From assembly GCA_039029915.1 (NCBI GenBank), contig JBCCFD010000173.1:1-14442 (forward strand): a stretch of DNA of 14,442 bases, in the 5' to 3' direction. Positions 1 through 6,733 of the stretch are shown here, one piece after another (within the stretch, counting starts at the first letter, position 1; every line of letters starts with the position of its first letter). Source of the DNA: QQUD01 sp039029915. Lineage in GTDB: Bacteria > Chloroflexota > Anaerolineae > Promineifilales > Promineifilaceae. The notes under the pieces were generated by a model. It did no database searches, was not told the DNA's origin, and worked only from the letters and a program-made list of their open reading frames with translations. The translations under genes and the position numbers were made by a program.

Positions 1-464
1 ATGAGCTGATGAGCAGGGATAAGACGACCGGTGTCGATCATGGTTTGTGAAGCCAGATCAAAGTTTTGAATGATATTTGGCTCGGTTCCCGTCTCGAACG
101 CGGCCAAAAGTGCGTTATACGTATCGTCGTAAGTGCCTTGGAAGGTTGAATTAACAACGATGTCGCTTTGGCTTTCATTAAATCGGGCGACAAGGTCTTC
201 TACAACCTCACCCAATTCGCCACCCATGGCGTGCCAAAATTCGATGGTGACGACGTCATCCATGGCTTCATCAGATTCTTCCATTTCTTCGTCAGACTCT
301 TCCATCTCTTCATCAGATTCTTCCATTTCTTCATCGGCTTCAGCTTCTGCTGGCGTGTCTTCTTCAGCAGGTTCTTCGGCGGGGGTTGCATCACCGCCGC
401 ACGCTGCCAATATGAGCGCGAGAATTGCTAAATATGCAATCCATTTGAACAGATTTTTCTTCAT
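1..464 (-). CDS. UgpB-like ABC substrate-binding lipoprotein, 5' part only
   Basis: This is the N-terminal 154 codons of an extracellular solute-binding protein (family 1); the rest lies beyond the left edge. The start at 464 has GGAGG six bases upstream. Residues 1-22 form a lipoprotein signal: a Lys-rich start, a hydrophobic stretch, and LAAC with Cys22 as the lipidated residue. Residues 23-70 are a very acidic linker containing DEEMEES three times in tandem. The binding domain begins near residue 73 with IEFWHAMGGELGE, followed by a GTYDDTYNALLAAFETG stretch. This matches the start of UgpB (glycerol-3-phosphate binding) better than maltose-binding proteins. It would capture substrate outside the membrane for the two permeases encoded upstream at 774-2647. 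Substrate cannot be read from this fragment: the sn-glycerol-3-phosphate family is the nearest resemblance, and a sugar or polyol is equally possible. It is separated from the permeases by about 310 bases with hairpins, so it may have its own promoter or a processed mRNA. Confidence 0.9.
   Translation of the reverse strand, partial: MKKNLFKWIAYLAILALILAACGGDATPAEEPAEEDTPAEAEADEEMEESDEEMEESDEEMEESDEAMDDVVTIEFWHAMGGELGEVVEDLVARFNESQSDIVVNSTFQGTYDDTYNALLAAFETGTEPNIIQNFDLASQTMIDTGRLIPAHQL
271..333 (-). repeat. Three 21-bp tandem repeats coding DEEMEES
   Basis: Three back-to-back 21-bp units (271-291, 292-312, 313-333) differ only at a few third positions. They encode the seven-residue acidic unit DEEMEES in the linker between the lipid anchor and the binding domain. 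The repeat keeps the reading frame, so copy number could vary without breaking the protein. Confidence 0.9.
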
Positions 465-643
465 TTTTGTCCTCCTATAAAGATAAACTCTCTCATCTTT
501 GTGAGCAGAGAAAATAGTGGATGCAGAAAAGCTCTGCACCGTTTGGTCATTTACAAAATGATTCAATCATGTGGGCTATTTGATTTTGCAAAAGACACTT
601 GAATAAACAAACGGTTGGAGACGGCCAATGTTTGTCTATCTAG

Positions 644-696
644 GTAAACGGAAAGCTATTCAACTTGCTTATTTCAAAGTCTTTATTTCCGTTCAC
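644..696 (-). repeat. 53-bp palindromic unit (copy 1)
   Basis: The 11-base ends GTAAACGGAAA and TTTCCGTTCAC are complementary except at one position. Read on the minus strand, TGAAATAA sits at unit positions 21-28, as in the copies at 6609 and 9612. It lies about 180 bases upstream of the binding-protein start. Confidence 0.75.
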
Positions 697-719
697 ATAA
701 ATCACAATTACTTACTGGA

Positions 720-768
720 GTTACGCAATACCACTGGTGCAAACCTCTGAGGTTTTTGAGCGCGTAAC
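720..768. repeat. Element with GTTACGC/GCGTAAC terminal inverted repeats
   Basis: Perfect 7-base terminal inverted repeats enclose an inner palindrome AAACC..GGTTT (741-755). The right flank (760-778) matches 17 of 19 bases at 11798-11816 in inverted orientation, so this is a dispersed repeat. It directly follows the stop codon of the permease gene ending at 774. It may act as a 3' mRNA hairpin, but no U-tract follows on the minus strand. Confidence 0.6.
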
Positions 769-773
769 ATTAG

Positions 774-1715
774 TTACTTAATGCCTGTCATGGCGATACC
801 CTGAACAAGCTGACGCTGGGCAACGAGGAAAAGGACAAGGGTTGGCAACATGACGATAACTGCGCCAGCCATTAACGGACCCCATTCAACGCCCCGCTCT
901 TGATCAAATAGGAAAAAGCGAATCCCAATTTGGATGGTGCGCATCGATTGTTCGTTAGTGATGATGAGAGGCCATAAATATTGGCTCCAAGCGTTTAAGA
1001 AGGAAAAGATTGTTAAAGCGCTCACAGCCCCTCGGCTTAGCGGAACAACAATCTGCCATAAAAAGCGGAAGTTGCTGGCACCATCGATTTTGGCGGAGTC
1101 GTGTAAATCTTTGGGCAACGATAGGAAAAATTGCCGCAGTAAAAAGACCCCGAACGCGCTGGCGAGGAAGGGAACGGTTAAGCCAAAGTAGCTATTGGCT
1201 CCCAGCTGGTCACAAAAAGCGGCCGTTTCACCAAATACCTCCATACAATTCGCCGGCAAATTGCTGATGATTAAAAAGCTTGGAATAAACGTCAATTGGA
1301 ACGGTACCATCAAACTACCCAAAATGAGATAGAACATGGCATCGCGGCCTCTGAAGGTCAAGAAAGAGAACGCAAATGCCGCCAAAATACTAAATAGCAC
1401 CTGACAAGCCACAATAATCCCCGATTGAATAACGCTATTGATCAGATAGCGGCCAAAGGGAGTTGAGTTCCATGCTCTTCGATAGTTTTCAAACGTCCAA
1501 TCTCGCGGCAGTAAGGCATTCGGGTTGGCATTAAACTCTGGAATCGATTTAAAGCTTGTAAAGATGGCAATGATGATGGGTAGGGCGATAATCAAACCAA
1601 CCACAATGAGAAATACCTGTAACCCAAAATCATTCCAGTTGAAGCTCCGTGGCGTAACAATCTTTGCGCTTTCTTTTGCATCAGAACTATTGATTTGATC
1701 TGAAATTGAACTCAT
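774..1715 (-). CDS. Carbohydrate ABC permease, MalG/UgpE type
   Basis: This 313-residue inner-membrane permease has six predicted membrane segments, starting with a strong one at about residues 33-53. The EAA loop that docks the ABC ATPase is clear at residues 205-228 (HDSAKIDGASNFRFLWQIVVPLSRG). It forms the second half of a CUT1-type importer with the permease encoded just upstream. The genes overlap by ATGA (1712-1715), so translation is probably coupled and the subunits are made in equal amounts. An oddity is the stretch at residues 153-178, a longer loop than usual with two cysteines (157 and 168), possibly facing the outside. No ATPase gene is visible in this window, so the nucleotide-binding subunit is encoded past the left edge or shared from elsewhere. 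Family assignment is firm; substrate is not. Confidence 0.93.
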   Translation of the reverse strand: MSSISDQINSSDAKESAKIVTPRSFNWNDFGLQVFLIVVGLIIALPIIIAIFTSFKSIPEFNANPNALLPRDWTFENYRRAWNSTPFGRYLINSVIQSGIIVACQVLFSILAAFAFSFLTFRGRDAMFYLILGSLMVPFQLTFIPSFLIISNLPANCMEVFGETAAFCDQLGANSYFGLTVPFLASAFGVFLLRQFFLSLPKDLHDSAKIDGASNFRFLWQIVVPLSRGAVSALTIFSFLNAWSQYLWPLIITNEQSMRTIQIGIRFFLFDQERGVEWGPLMAGAVIVMLPTLVLFLVAQRQLVQGIAMTGIK

Positions 1716-2647
1716 GTGTAATGCACCCTCCTACCAATGCCTGAAAATTGAATGACAGACATAATGACAATGAGCAGCGCCAAAAGATACGCTTGCGCGG
1801 AAGCAAATCCACGTAGCGGTGTGCCGATAAAGGCGTCCACAAAAATGGCATAAACCATGGTTGTTGTTGCTTGTCCTGGCCCCCCATCTGTCAAAATATT
1901 GATCTCACCAAATGTGGTTAAGGAATTAATCACGTTGATGATGGCTAAAAAGAAGAGTGTGGGAGAGAGTAACGGAATTGTAATATGCCGAATGCGTGAC
2001 CAAAGATTGGCGCCATCAACTTTTGCAGCTTCGTAATAAGTCGTATCAATATTTTGAACACCAGCCAAGGCAATAATGACGTTGAACCCAAGCTGGCGCC
2101 AAACTACGGCAATGATGACCGCAATGAGCGCCCAATCTTTAGATGACAGCCAATTAGGACCCTCTTGAATGCCTATAAATGACAGCCAGTGATTAATGTA
2201 GCCAACGGCCGGATTGTAAAGCAGTCGGAATAACACGCCGGTGACAGCGCTACTTATTACAATAGGCAGAAAAATGAGTAACCGATGGAACCAAGAAAGG
2301 CGTTTCAATGGATAGGAGAGGGCAACGGCCAGACCAACCGCAATAATGATGCCAGTTGGTACTGTCCCCAGCATAAATAAAAGCGAGTTTTTGAGGTAAA
2401 TTGCATAATCACCTCCTTCCACAAGTTCGGTTAATAGTCGCTGATAATTTTCAAATCCCACATAACGCGTTGCATTCCCAAAGGGAGCAACACGTGTCAA
2501 GCTCAAATTAAAGGATCTGACGATGGGATAGTAGACAAATACACCGAGAATAATCAGTGAGGGGGCTAAATAGAGATACCCTTCGACTGTTTCCCAGACT
2601 GATTGCAAAATTGGTTTTCGATTTGTAACCTGACCGGTTGTTGTCAT
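1712..2647 (-). CDS. Carbohydrate ABC permease, MalF/UgpA type
   Basis: This is a permease of about 311 residues with six membrane segments and the EAA loop YYEAAKVDGANLWSRIRHITIPLLSP near residues 204-229. The C-terminal part, with GGPGQATTTMVYAIFVDAF, resembles UgpA of the glycerol-3-phosphate importer. It pairs with the next permease (ATGA overlap) and the UgpB-like lipoprotein. An in-frame TTG at 2653 lies closer to the strong AGGAGG (about 4 bases) than the ATG at 2647 (about 10 bases). I chose the ATG, but TTG would add two residues. The gene follows the kinase on the same strand after a 206-base gap that carries several inverted repeats, so it could be co-transcribed with the kinase or have its own promoter. 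The ligand is not determined by the sequence. Confidence 0.92.
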   Translation of the reverse strand: MTTTGQVTNRKPILQSVWETVEGYLYLAPSLIILGVFVYYPIVRSFNLSLTRVAPFGNATRYVGFENYQRLLTELVEGGDYAIYLKNSLLFMLGTVPTGIIIAVGLAVALSYPLKRLSWFHRLLIFLPIVISSAVTGVLFRLLYNPAVGYINHWLSFIGIQEGPNWLSSKDWALIAVIIAVVWRQLGFNVIIALAGVQNIDTTYYEAAKVDGANLWSRIRHITIPLLSPTLFFLAIINVINSLTTFGEINILTDGGPGQATTTMVYAIFVDAFIGTPLRGFASAQAYLLALLIVIMSVIQFSGIGRRVHYT

Positions 2648-2680
2648 TCTCAACTTTCCTCCTTTTCACTTCCTCAACTG

Positions 2681-2725
2681 ACCAACCTTAACTGTGCTAT
2701 GTTATGGTTTGATTAATAGGTTGGT
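2681..2725. repeat. Inverted repeat upstream of permease gene
   Basis: ACCAACCT (2681-2688) is perfectly complementary to AGGTTGGT (2718-2725). A direct repeat GTTATGGTT occurs at 2701 and 2734, 33 bp or about three helical turns apart. Both lie 34-95 bases upstream of the permease start and could be a regulator-binding region or an mRNA leader hairpin; the role is inferred. Confidence 0.45.
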
Positions 2726-2805
2726 AACAGTTTGTTATGGTTCTTCAATGCAAATCACAAAAAGCAATTTAAAGGCAGTTGTGGTGCATATAATTTAGTT
2801 TTTGG

Positions 2806-2855
2806 AGAACAAAAAATTTCCTGAATGTATTCAATTTCACAGAACGTTTTGTTCT
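2806..2855. repeat. 50-bp inverted repeat after the kinase gene
   Basis: AGAACAAAA (2806-2814) pairs with TTTTGTTCT (2847-2855). Between them is TTTCCTGAAT, which resembles the core of the 53-bp palindromic units, though at a shifted position, plus a small palindrome GAATGTATTC. It lies five bases past the kinase stop codon. It may be a shortened family member or a transcript-end hairpin. Confidence 0.45.
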
Positions 2856-2859
2856 TCAC

Positions 2860-4293
2860 TTAGTGCCATCCAATCAGCGTGCAAAAATTCCGGTAGCGAC
2901 TTTGCAACGGCCGATTTTGTCTGGGTAAAAAGTAATCGTTTTCGTGCGTATTCCAATTTTCAGTTGGCTTAGCTGCTAGCCAGGCGATTCCTCTCGCCGT
3001 TGTTTGCTCTACTTCCGTTCGCACCACTAAGCGTTGGGAAATATTAGCAATGAGTTGACATAATCCATCGAGGGCGGATAACCCGCCACTGATGCGAATT
3101 TGCTTTACATCTTGTCCGGTATTAACCATCGTTTCCAGATTGATTTGAATGAGGAAGGCAATGCTTTCGATAATTGCTACCGCTTTTTCGGCAATGGTTC
3201 CCTCTTCTGAGAAGTGGGGTGCTGGGCCTTCCGTCCACATAGGTGAGCCTAATCCGCCAATGGTGTTTACAAAAATAGGCGGTTCTTCAACTTCAACTAA
3301 CCACTGCGCCAGATGCTCGATAATATCTGGCTGATTCCATTGCTCAACTGCCCACTGAATGGCCGCCCCAGCGCCGTTTACTGTTCCTTCAAGCAAATAA
3401 GTAGCATCAGAAGCATTGCTATTCGCAATGCTTGCTAATAATCGTGGATGATGGATGGGGCGATCCCCAGTGGGTAATAAAACAAACGCTCCTGTCCCAA
3501 TATTGACAATGAAGGTGCCTTCTTCTAACGAACCTGTTCCATGAATGGCTGCATTTTGATCGCCGTTTACAGCGTTTAGGGGGATTGTTGTGTTGCGAAT
3601 AAAGCCAAAATGGGATTGGGTTGGCTGACAGGTTGGTAATTGTTCCTGTGAAAGTTTAAATAAGGCCAGCAATTCTTTTGACCATTCCCGCTTACTCAAA
3701 TTCATCAGTTGCGTTCTAGATGCGTTGACATGATCAACGCGATGGTCTTCATTTTGCAAGAGATTGAAAATGATAAATGCTGCGAGTGGTCCAAACACAA
3801 AACGGCCGTTTTCCTGATAAGATTTCAACTTTGGTTCATGATCAAGTAACCAGCGTAGCTTGCTGGCACCATAGTGAGGCGTTACGAATAGACCACTTTT
3901 TGATTTGATAGCATGAGCTTTTTTCTGGAGCGGTTTTAAGTAAGCATGTGCGCGTCGATCCTGCCAGCTTAATACAGGCGTAATCGCTTTTCCAGATGTT
4001 CGCTCCCAAGCAACCACACTTGAACGCTGGGTTGTTAAACCCGCCACACCAACATTCTTTTCAAGAACCTTTGGATTACCAAATACCTCATCCATGACAA
4101 TAAATAAACATTCTAAAATCTCATTCGGATCCTGTTCGATTTGAACGTCATTTATACGATTTAGCTGAATCGGGTGGGAGGCAGTTACGACAGTGTGACC
4201 TAATTGATCATAAACAACAGCGCGCACGCTGAGCGTCCCGACATCAAGTGCCAAAATCAACTCAGTCGATTGACTTGCATACGCCTGAACCAT
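2860..4293 (-). CDS. FGGY-family kinase, glycerol-kinase-like with altered pocket
   Basis: This 477-residue cytoplasmic sugar or polyol kinase would trap the imported substrate by ATP-dependent phosphorylation. The actin-like fold is evident from DVGT at 17-20 (phosphate loop), WQDRR at 110-114, NGDQNAA at 243-249 and NIGTGAFVLLPTG at 264-276. Overall it follows glycerol kinase. Compared with E. coli GlpK, the glycerol-contacting Arg83, Trp103, Asp245 and Gln246 are kept (Arg90, Trp110, Asp245, Gln246), but Glu84 is Ser91 and Tyr135 is His140. Two of the main glycerol contacts are therefore changed, and a different polyol or sugar is plausible; I do not assign glpK. The start at 4293 has AAGGA six bases upstream. 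It is divergent from the SorC-type regulator, with a good promoter at 4437-4464. Confidence 0.9.
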   Translation of the reverse strand: MVQAYASQSTELILALDVGTLSVRAVVYDQLGHTVVTASHPIQLNRINDVQIEQDPNEILECLFIVMDEVFGNPKVLEKNVGVAGLTTQRSSVVAWERTSGKAITPVLSWQDRRAHAYLKPLQKKAHAIKSKSGLFVTPHYGASKLRWLLDHEPKLKSYQENGRFVFGPLAAFIIFNLLQNEDHRVDHVNASRTQLMNLSKREWSKELLALFKLSQEQLPTCQPTQSHFGFIRNTTIPLNAVNGDQNAAIHGTGSLEEGTFIVNIGTGAFVLLPTGDRPIHHPRLLASIANSNASDATYLLEGTVNGAGAAIQWAVEQWNQPDIIEHLAQWLVEVEEPPIFVNTIGGLGSPMWTEGPAPHFSEEGTIAEKAVAIIESIAFLIQINLETMVNTGQDVKQIRISGGLSALDGLCQLIANISQRLVVRTEVEQTTARGIAWLAAKPTENWNTHENDYFLPRQNRPLQSRYRNFCTLIGWH

Positions 4294-4436
4294 TGCTTTT
4301 CCTTAACAAATATTGAATTAGAAAATTGAATTCAAACCCCTCTGATTCAAATTCTCTGTCATTAATCGTGAAGATTTTGGGTCCGCTTTTTTGGTGCTTA
4401 TTCGATGTTGACCGTATTGAGTGTGAATGTTTCCCG

Positions 4437-4464
4437 ATATTATCCTTGTTGCAAATTGTGTCAA
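4437..4464 (-). promoter_or_regulatory. Sigma-70-type promoter for the kinase/transport genes
   Basis: On the minus strand TTGACA (4464-4459, perfect -35) is followed after 16 bp by TAATAT (4442-4437). It points toward the kinase start at 4293. The -35 box lies inside the inverted repeat at 4449-4485, so a bound repressor would block it. Confidence 0.65.
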
Positions 4465-4485
4465 TGCGTATGCACAAATTTGCAA
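4449..4485. promoter_or_regulatory. Probable operator of the SorC-type regulator
   Basis: TTGCAAATTGTG (4449-4460) and CACAAATTTGCAA (4473-4485) are complementary apart from one extra T, and are separated by 12 bases. The arms cover the -35 box of the kinase promoter and lie just upstream of the regulator's own extended -10. Position and symmetry fit a multimeric SorC-family repressor controlling both directions. Confidence 0.6.
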
Positions 4486-4488
4486 AAA

Positions 4489-4497
4489 TGGTATGAT
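4489..4497 (+). promoter_or_regulatory. Extended -10 promoter for the regulator
   Basis: TGGTATGAT is a TGnTATnAT-type extended -10 at 4489-4497, about 37 bases upstream of the regulator start. No good -35 is seen 16-18 bp upstream, which suits an extended -10 promoter of modest strength next to the operator. Confidence 0.45.
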
Positions 4498-4533
4498 GCA
4501 GACGCAATAATATTCACGCTTCGGAGAAATGAA

Positions 4534-5505
4534 ATGGAGTTTGAGCAACGCCAACTTGGTAAAGCCGTACAAGCCGCCCAAATGTATTACTATCAAAATT
4601 TACCAATGAAGCAGATAGCTTCAGAATTGAATGTATCCCACTCAACAATTTCTAGGTTATTAGAGTGGGCTCGTCAACAAGGGTTAGTGGAAATTCGCAT
4701 TAATGATCCACGTGGGCGTTCCAGTCCCCTTGTTCAGCTCATCAAGCTCCATTTCAAACTAAAGAATGTCCAAATTGTGCCGGTCTCTGAAATGGCTGGT
4801 GAATCTGTTTGGCATGATAGGGTAACAAGGGTTGCCGCCAGCTATCTCAACCGCTATATGGAGTCAGACAGTGTGCTAGGGGTCGCATGGGGAAAAACGA
4901 TCAATAGTGTTATTAAAAACCTAACGCCAAAAACGCTCTTTAATAGCCATATTGTTCAGCTAAATGGCGGCGAAAATATTTCAGGCCCAGCGATTAGCCA
5001 CGCGAATGAACTGATGACATTATGCGCTAATAATTACAATGCAAGAGCGCATCTATTTCCCGTACCATCCTATTTTGATTTTCCAGAAACAAAGGAAGCG
5101 ATGTGGCGCGAACGGAGTGTTAAACGGATATTAGAGATGCAAAATCGCTCCGATATTATTCTATTTAGTATTGGTTCATTTTCTGGTCCTAATGTCAGTG
5201 CCGCCTATATGGGGGATTATTTAACCGAGCAAGATTACAAACAAATGGAAACATATGGCGTTGTGGGGGATATTGCGAATGTGATGATTCGGGAGGATGG
5301 GGCTTATCAAGGTATCCCAATTAATAAGCGGGCTTGTGGTCCAGAACTATCTTTGTTCCACAAAGCCAATCGTTCTATTTGTGTCATATCAGGACTAAAT
5401 AAAATAAACGGGCTTAAAGCCGCCTTAAAAGCACAATATCTTACAGATTTAATCATTGATGAGCCATCGGCGCGAAAACTTATCGAATCTATTCAACGAG
5501 ATTGA
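4534..5505 (+). CDS. SorC/DeoR-type sugar-binding transcriptional regulator
   Basis: This 323-residue DNA-binding regulator has an N-terminal helix-turn-helix at about 23-48 (MKQIASELNVSHSTISRLLEWARQQG). The sugar-isomerase-like SorC effector domain fills the rest, shown by GVAWGKTINSVIKNL, VVGDIANVMI and the C-terminal VISGLNKINGLKAAL..LTDLIIDEPSARKL pattern. Such proteins (SorC, DeoR of Bacillus, LsrR, CggR) bind phosphorylated sugars and usually repress neighbouring catabolic genes. A phosphorylated product of the adjacent kinase is therefore a natural effector, by inference. The frame extends upstream to 4405, but the start at 4534 is chosen because GGAG sits seven bases before it, the HTH domain follows directly, and the upstream part would run through the promoter and operator. 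A 53-bp palindromic unit begins right after the TGA. Confidence 0.9.
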   Translation: MEFEQRQLGKAVQAAQMYYYQNLPMKQIASELNVSHSTISRLLEWARQQGLVEIRINDPRGRSSPLVQLIKLHFKLKNVQIVPVSEMAGESVWHDRVTRVAASYLNRYMESDSVLGVAWGKTINSVIKNLTPKTLFNSHIVQLNGGENISGPAISHANELMTLCANNYNARAHLFPVPSYFDFPETKEAMWRERSVKRILEMQNRSDIILFSIGSFSGPNVSAAYMGDYLTEQDYKQMETYGVVGDIANVMIREDGAYQGIPINKRACGPELSLFHKANRSICVISGLNKINGLKAALKAQYLTDLIIDEPSARKLIESIQRD

Positions 5506-5558
5506 GGGTTCCGAAGTTTTTAAATTGTAACCCTTGTTAGATTAGCGCTTCGGAACAC
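5506..5558 (-). repeat. 53-bp palindromic unit (copy 2, GTTCCGAAG arms)
   Basis: This starts at the base after the regulator's stop codon. GTTCCGAAG (5508-5516) and CTTCGGAAC (5548-5556) are perfect complements, and the unit is 53 bp when counted from GTG to CCC. The arms are identical to those at 8708-8760, so this is a dispersed repeat. The inner core TGAA is not preserved here. Confidence 0.75.
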
Positions 5559-5723
5559 TTAACTGGTTTTATCACCAAACTTTCTGATACGACGGCCTGT
5601 AGCATAACCATGAAAATGAGGGAGCCATTCAGGGAAAATGCACGTTTTCTAAATAACAAGTAGTATAGCTTTACAGATGTTTGACTCAAATGATGATAGA
5701 TATAATAAGGGCAGAGGAATCCT

Positions 5724-6404
5724 ATGATTATTTTTGTTGATAATGAACACGAAGATGCTTATCAAAAACCTTGGGGAGAGCGGATCATGGCGGCGCGGAC
5801 GCGTATTAAATATCGTCTTGAAGATATTTCAGGCGAAACCTGTCTAATCGTTCGTTACAATCATATGACCCCCGATTTAATTAAAAAATACGATGTCAAA
5901 GCGATTTTAGTAAGCGGCAATAGCGCGGACCCAACTGATTATGCTCCCGCTGAACAAGCCGGCCTGCAGGCTGTATTTCGCCAGAAGTCGGTGCCAACGT
6001 TCTGTTTTTGCGGTGGATTTGAGGTGATGGCTGAAACATTCGGTGGACGGCTGGATCGCATTGGTCCCATTCCCGAGGGCGAGCCTGATCCATTTCCAGA
6101 CTATGCTGCTGGATTGAAAAAAGAGTTTGGCTACATGCCTATTAATGTTTTAGAGCCCCATCCTTTTCTCAAGGGGCTTGGCGAAGCCCCCATCATGCGT
6201 GAAGCGCATACGTGGGAGGTTAAGAATGTCCCCGATGAGTTTAAGCTTTATGGATCAACAGATATGACGCCTGTTCAAATTATTATTCATGAATCACTGC
6301 CTATCATTGGCACTCAGTTCCATCCAGAATATTACACGGATGAACATCCTGCCGGTAAGCATATGATTGAAAACTTCTTCAGAGTGGCCGGGATTATTCC
6401 GTAA
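5724..6404 (+). CDS. Class I glutamine amidotransferase-like protein
   Basis: This is a 226-residue cytoplasmic protein with the fold of class I (triad) glutamine amidotransferases. The nucleophile elbow is FCFCGGFE at 93-100, with Cys96 aligned to the catalytic cysteine of GxCxGxQ. The His-Glu pair is in FHPEYY (His200, Glu202). The Gln after the elbow is Glu100 and the usual leading Gly is Phe, so it is an unusual member. There is no fused synthetase domain and no neighbour that would use ammonia, so it may be a stand-alone hydrolase (for example gamma-glutamyl hydrolase-like) rather than a biosynthetic subunit. The start at 5724 has GAGG seven bases upstream. A TATAAT at 5701-5706 may be the -10, with TTGACT at 5681 spaced too closely to be a firm -35. 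Function beyond the fold is unknown. Confidence 0.8.
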   Translation: MIIFVDNEHEDAYQKPWGERIMAARTRIKYRLEDISGETCLIVRYNHMTPDLIKKYDVKAILVSGNSADPTDYAPAEQAGLQAVFRQKSVPTFCFCGGFEVMAETFGGRLDRIGPIPEGEPDPFPDYAAGLKKEFGYMPINVLEPHPFLKGLGEAPIMREAHTWEVKNVPDEFKLYGSTDMTPVQIIIHESLPIIGTQFHPEYYTDEHPAGKHMIENFFRVAGIIP

Positions 6405-6608
6405 TTTTTATGATGCTGCCTCTTCGCTCTGTTTGGCGAAGCATCAAAGACGCTTTGACCCAACCGATTATTACCCTGTCGCGTTTCTCGTAATTCTTTT
6501 GTTGGAAACGGCCGTTTTTCGTAATAAATCATTAGTAACTCCGTTACAAGCCAGTAACTTTTCACCTCCATACTGCCCCCCATTGACTTTTTCAAAAAAT
6601 TAATTTAG
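6405..6608. other. Intergenic stretch with small hairpins
   Basis: No gene is seen here. CTTCGC..GCGAAG (near 6421-6440) could fold after the amidotransferase gene but lacks a U-tract, so it is a weak terminator at best. An exact AACGGCCGTT decamer lies at 6507-6516, and a GTTAC..GTAAC hairpin at about 6543-6558. Two 53-bp palindromic units follow. Confidence 0.5.
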
Positions 6609-6661
6609 GTAAATTTCACAAAATATTTTGAAATAAAACGAATAGGAAATGTGAAATTTAC
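6609..6661 (+). repeat. 53-bp palindromic unit (copy 3)
   Basis: Perfect arms GTAAATTTCACA and TGTGAAATTTAC enclose a core with TGAAATAAAACG at positions 21-32. It is closely matched by the copy at 9612-9664: the 12-base arms are identical and most of the core is the same. It is separated by three bases from the next unit. Confidence 0.85.
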
Positions 6662-6664
6662 CCG

Positions 6665-6717
6665 GTGAAAACCAAAATACATTGATTTCTTCATTCAAAA
6701 TACTTTTTGGTTTTCAC
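6665..6717 (-). repeat. 53-bp palindromic unit (copy 4)
   Basis: The arms GTGAAAACCAAAA and the matching TTTTTGGTTTTCAC end pair. On the minus strand TGAA is at positions 21-24 after TATTT. Its centre is 56 bp from that of the preceding unit, in opposite orientation. It ends 16 bases before the spondin-domain start codon, inside the probable leader. Confidence 0.8.
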
Positions 6718-6731
6718 ATAAAGGTGAAAAC
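6710..6731 (+). promoter_or_regulatory. Hairpin that would mask the ribosome-binding site
   Basis: GTTTTCAC (6710-6717) and GTGAAAAC (6724-6731) are perfect 8-base complements around a six-base loop. The Shine-Dalgarno AAGGTG (6721-6726) lies in the loop and stem, just before the ATG at 6734. The left arm is also the right arm of the 53-bp unit, so the two hairpins exclude each other. A regulatory switch is an inference. Confidence 0.45.
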
Positions 6732-6733
6732 AC

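Larger units (their letters stand above)
465..773. other. 309-bp gap with several hairpins, no gene seen
   Basis: The region between the second permease and the binding protein has no convincing reading frame. From left to right it holds a weak hairpin near 488-510, a hairpin with TGCAGA/TCTGCA arms (522-538), a 13-bp palindrome ATGATTCAATCAT (558-570), an inverted repeat CAAAC..GTTTG (608-634), a 53-bp palindromic unit (644-696) and a GTTACGC-ended element (720-768). Such hairpins between permease and binding-protein genes often raise binding-protein yield by mRNA processing or stabilisation; that role is inferred here. I could not pick a convincing promoter. Confidence 0.6.

Noticed and set aside
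133..480. Plus-strand reading frame rich in Ser-Asp repeats
   Set aside because: It is the antisense of the lipoprotein linker repeat. The minus strand has the ribosome-binding site, lipobox and family similarity.
580..632. Another 53-bp unit next to the copy at 644
   Set aside because: A core-like TTGAATAAAC..GGTTGGAGA is present in the right place, but the expected arms are not complementary.
2860..4293. Naming the kinase glpK and the importer ugpBAE
   Set aside because: The resemblance is real, but two glycerol-contact residues are changed and the SorC regulator suggests another substrate.
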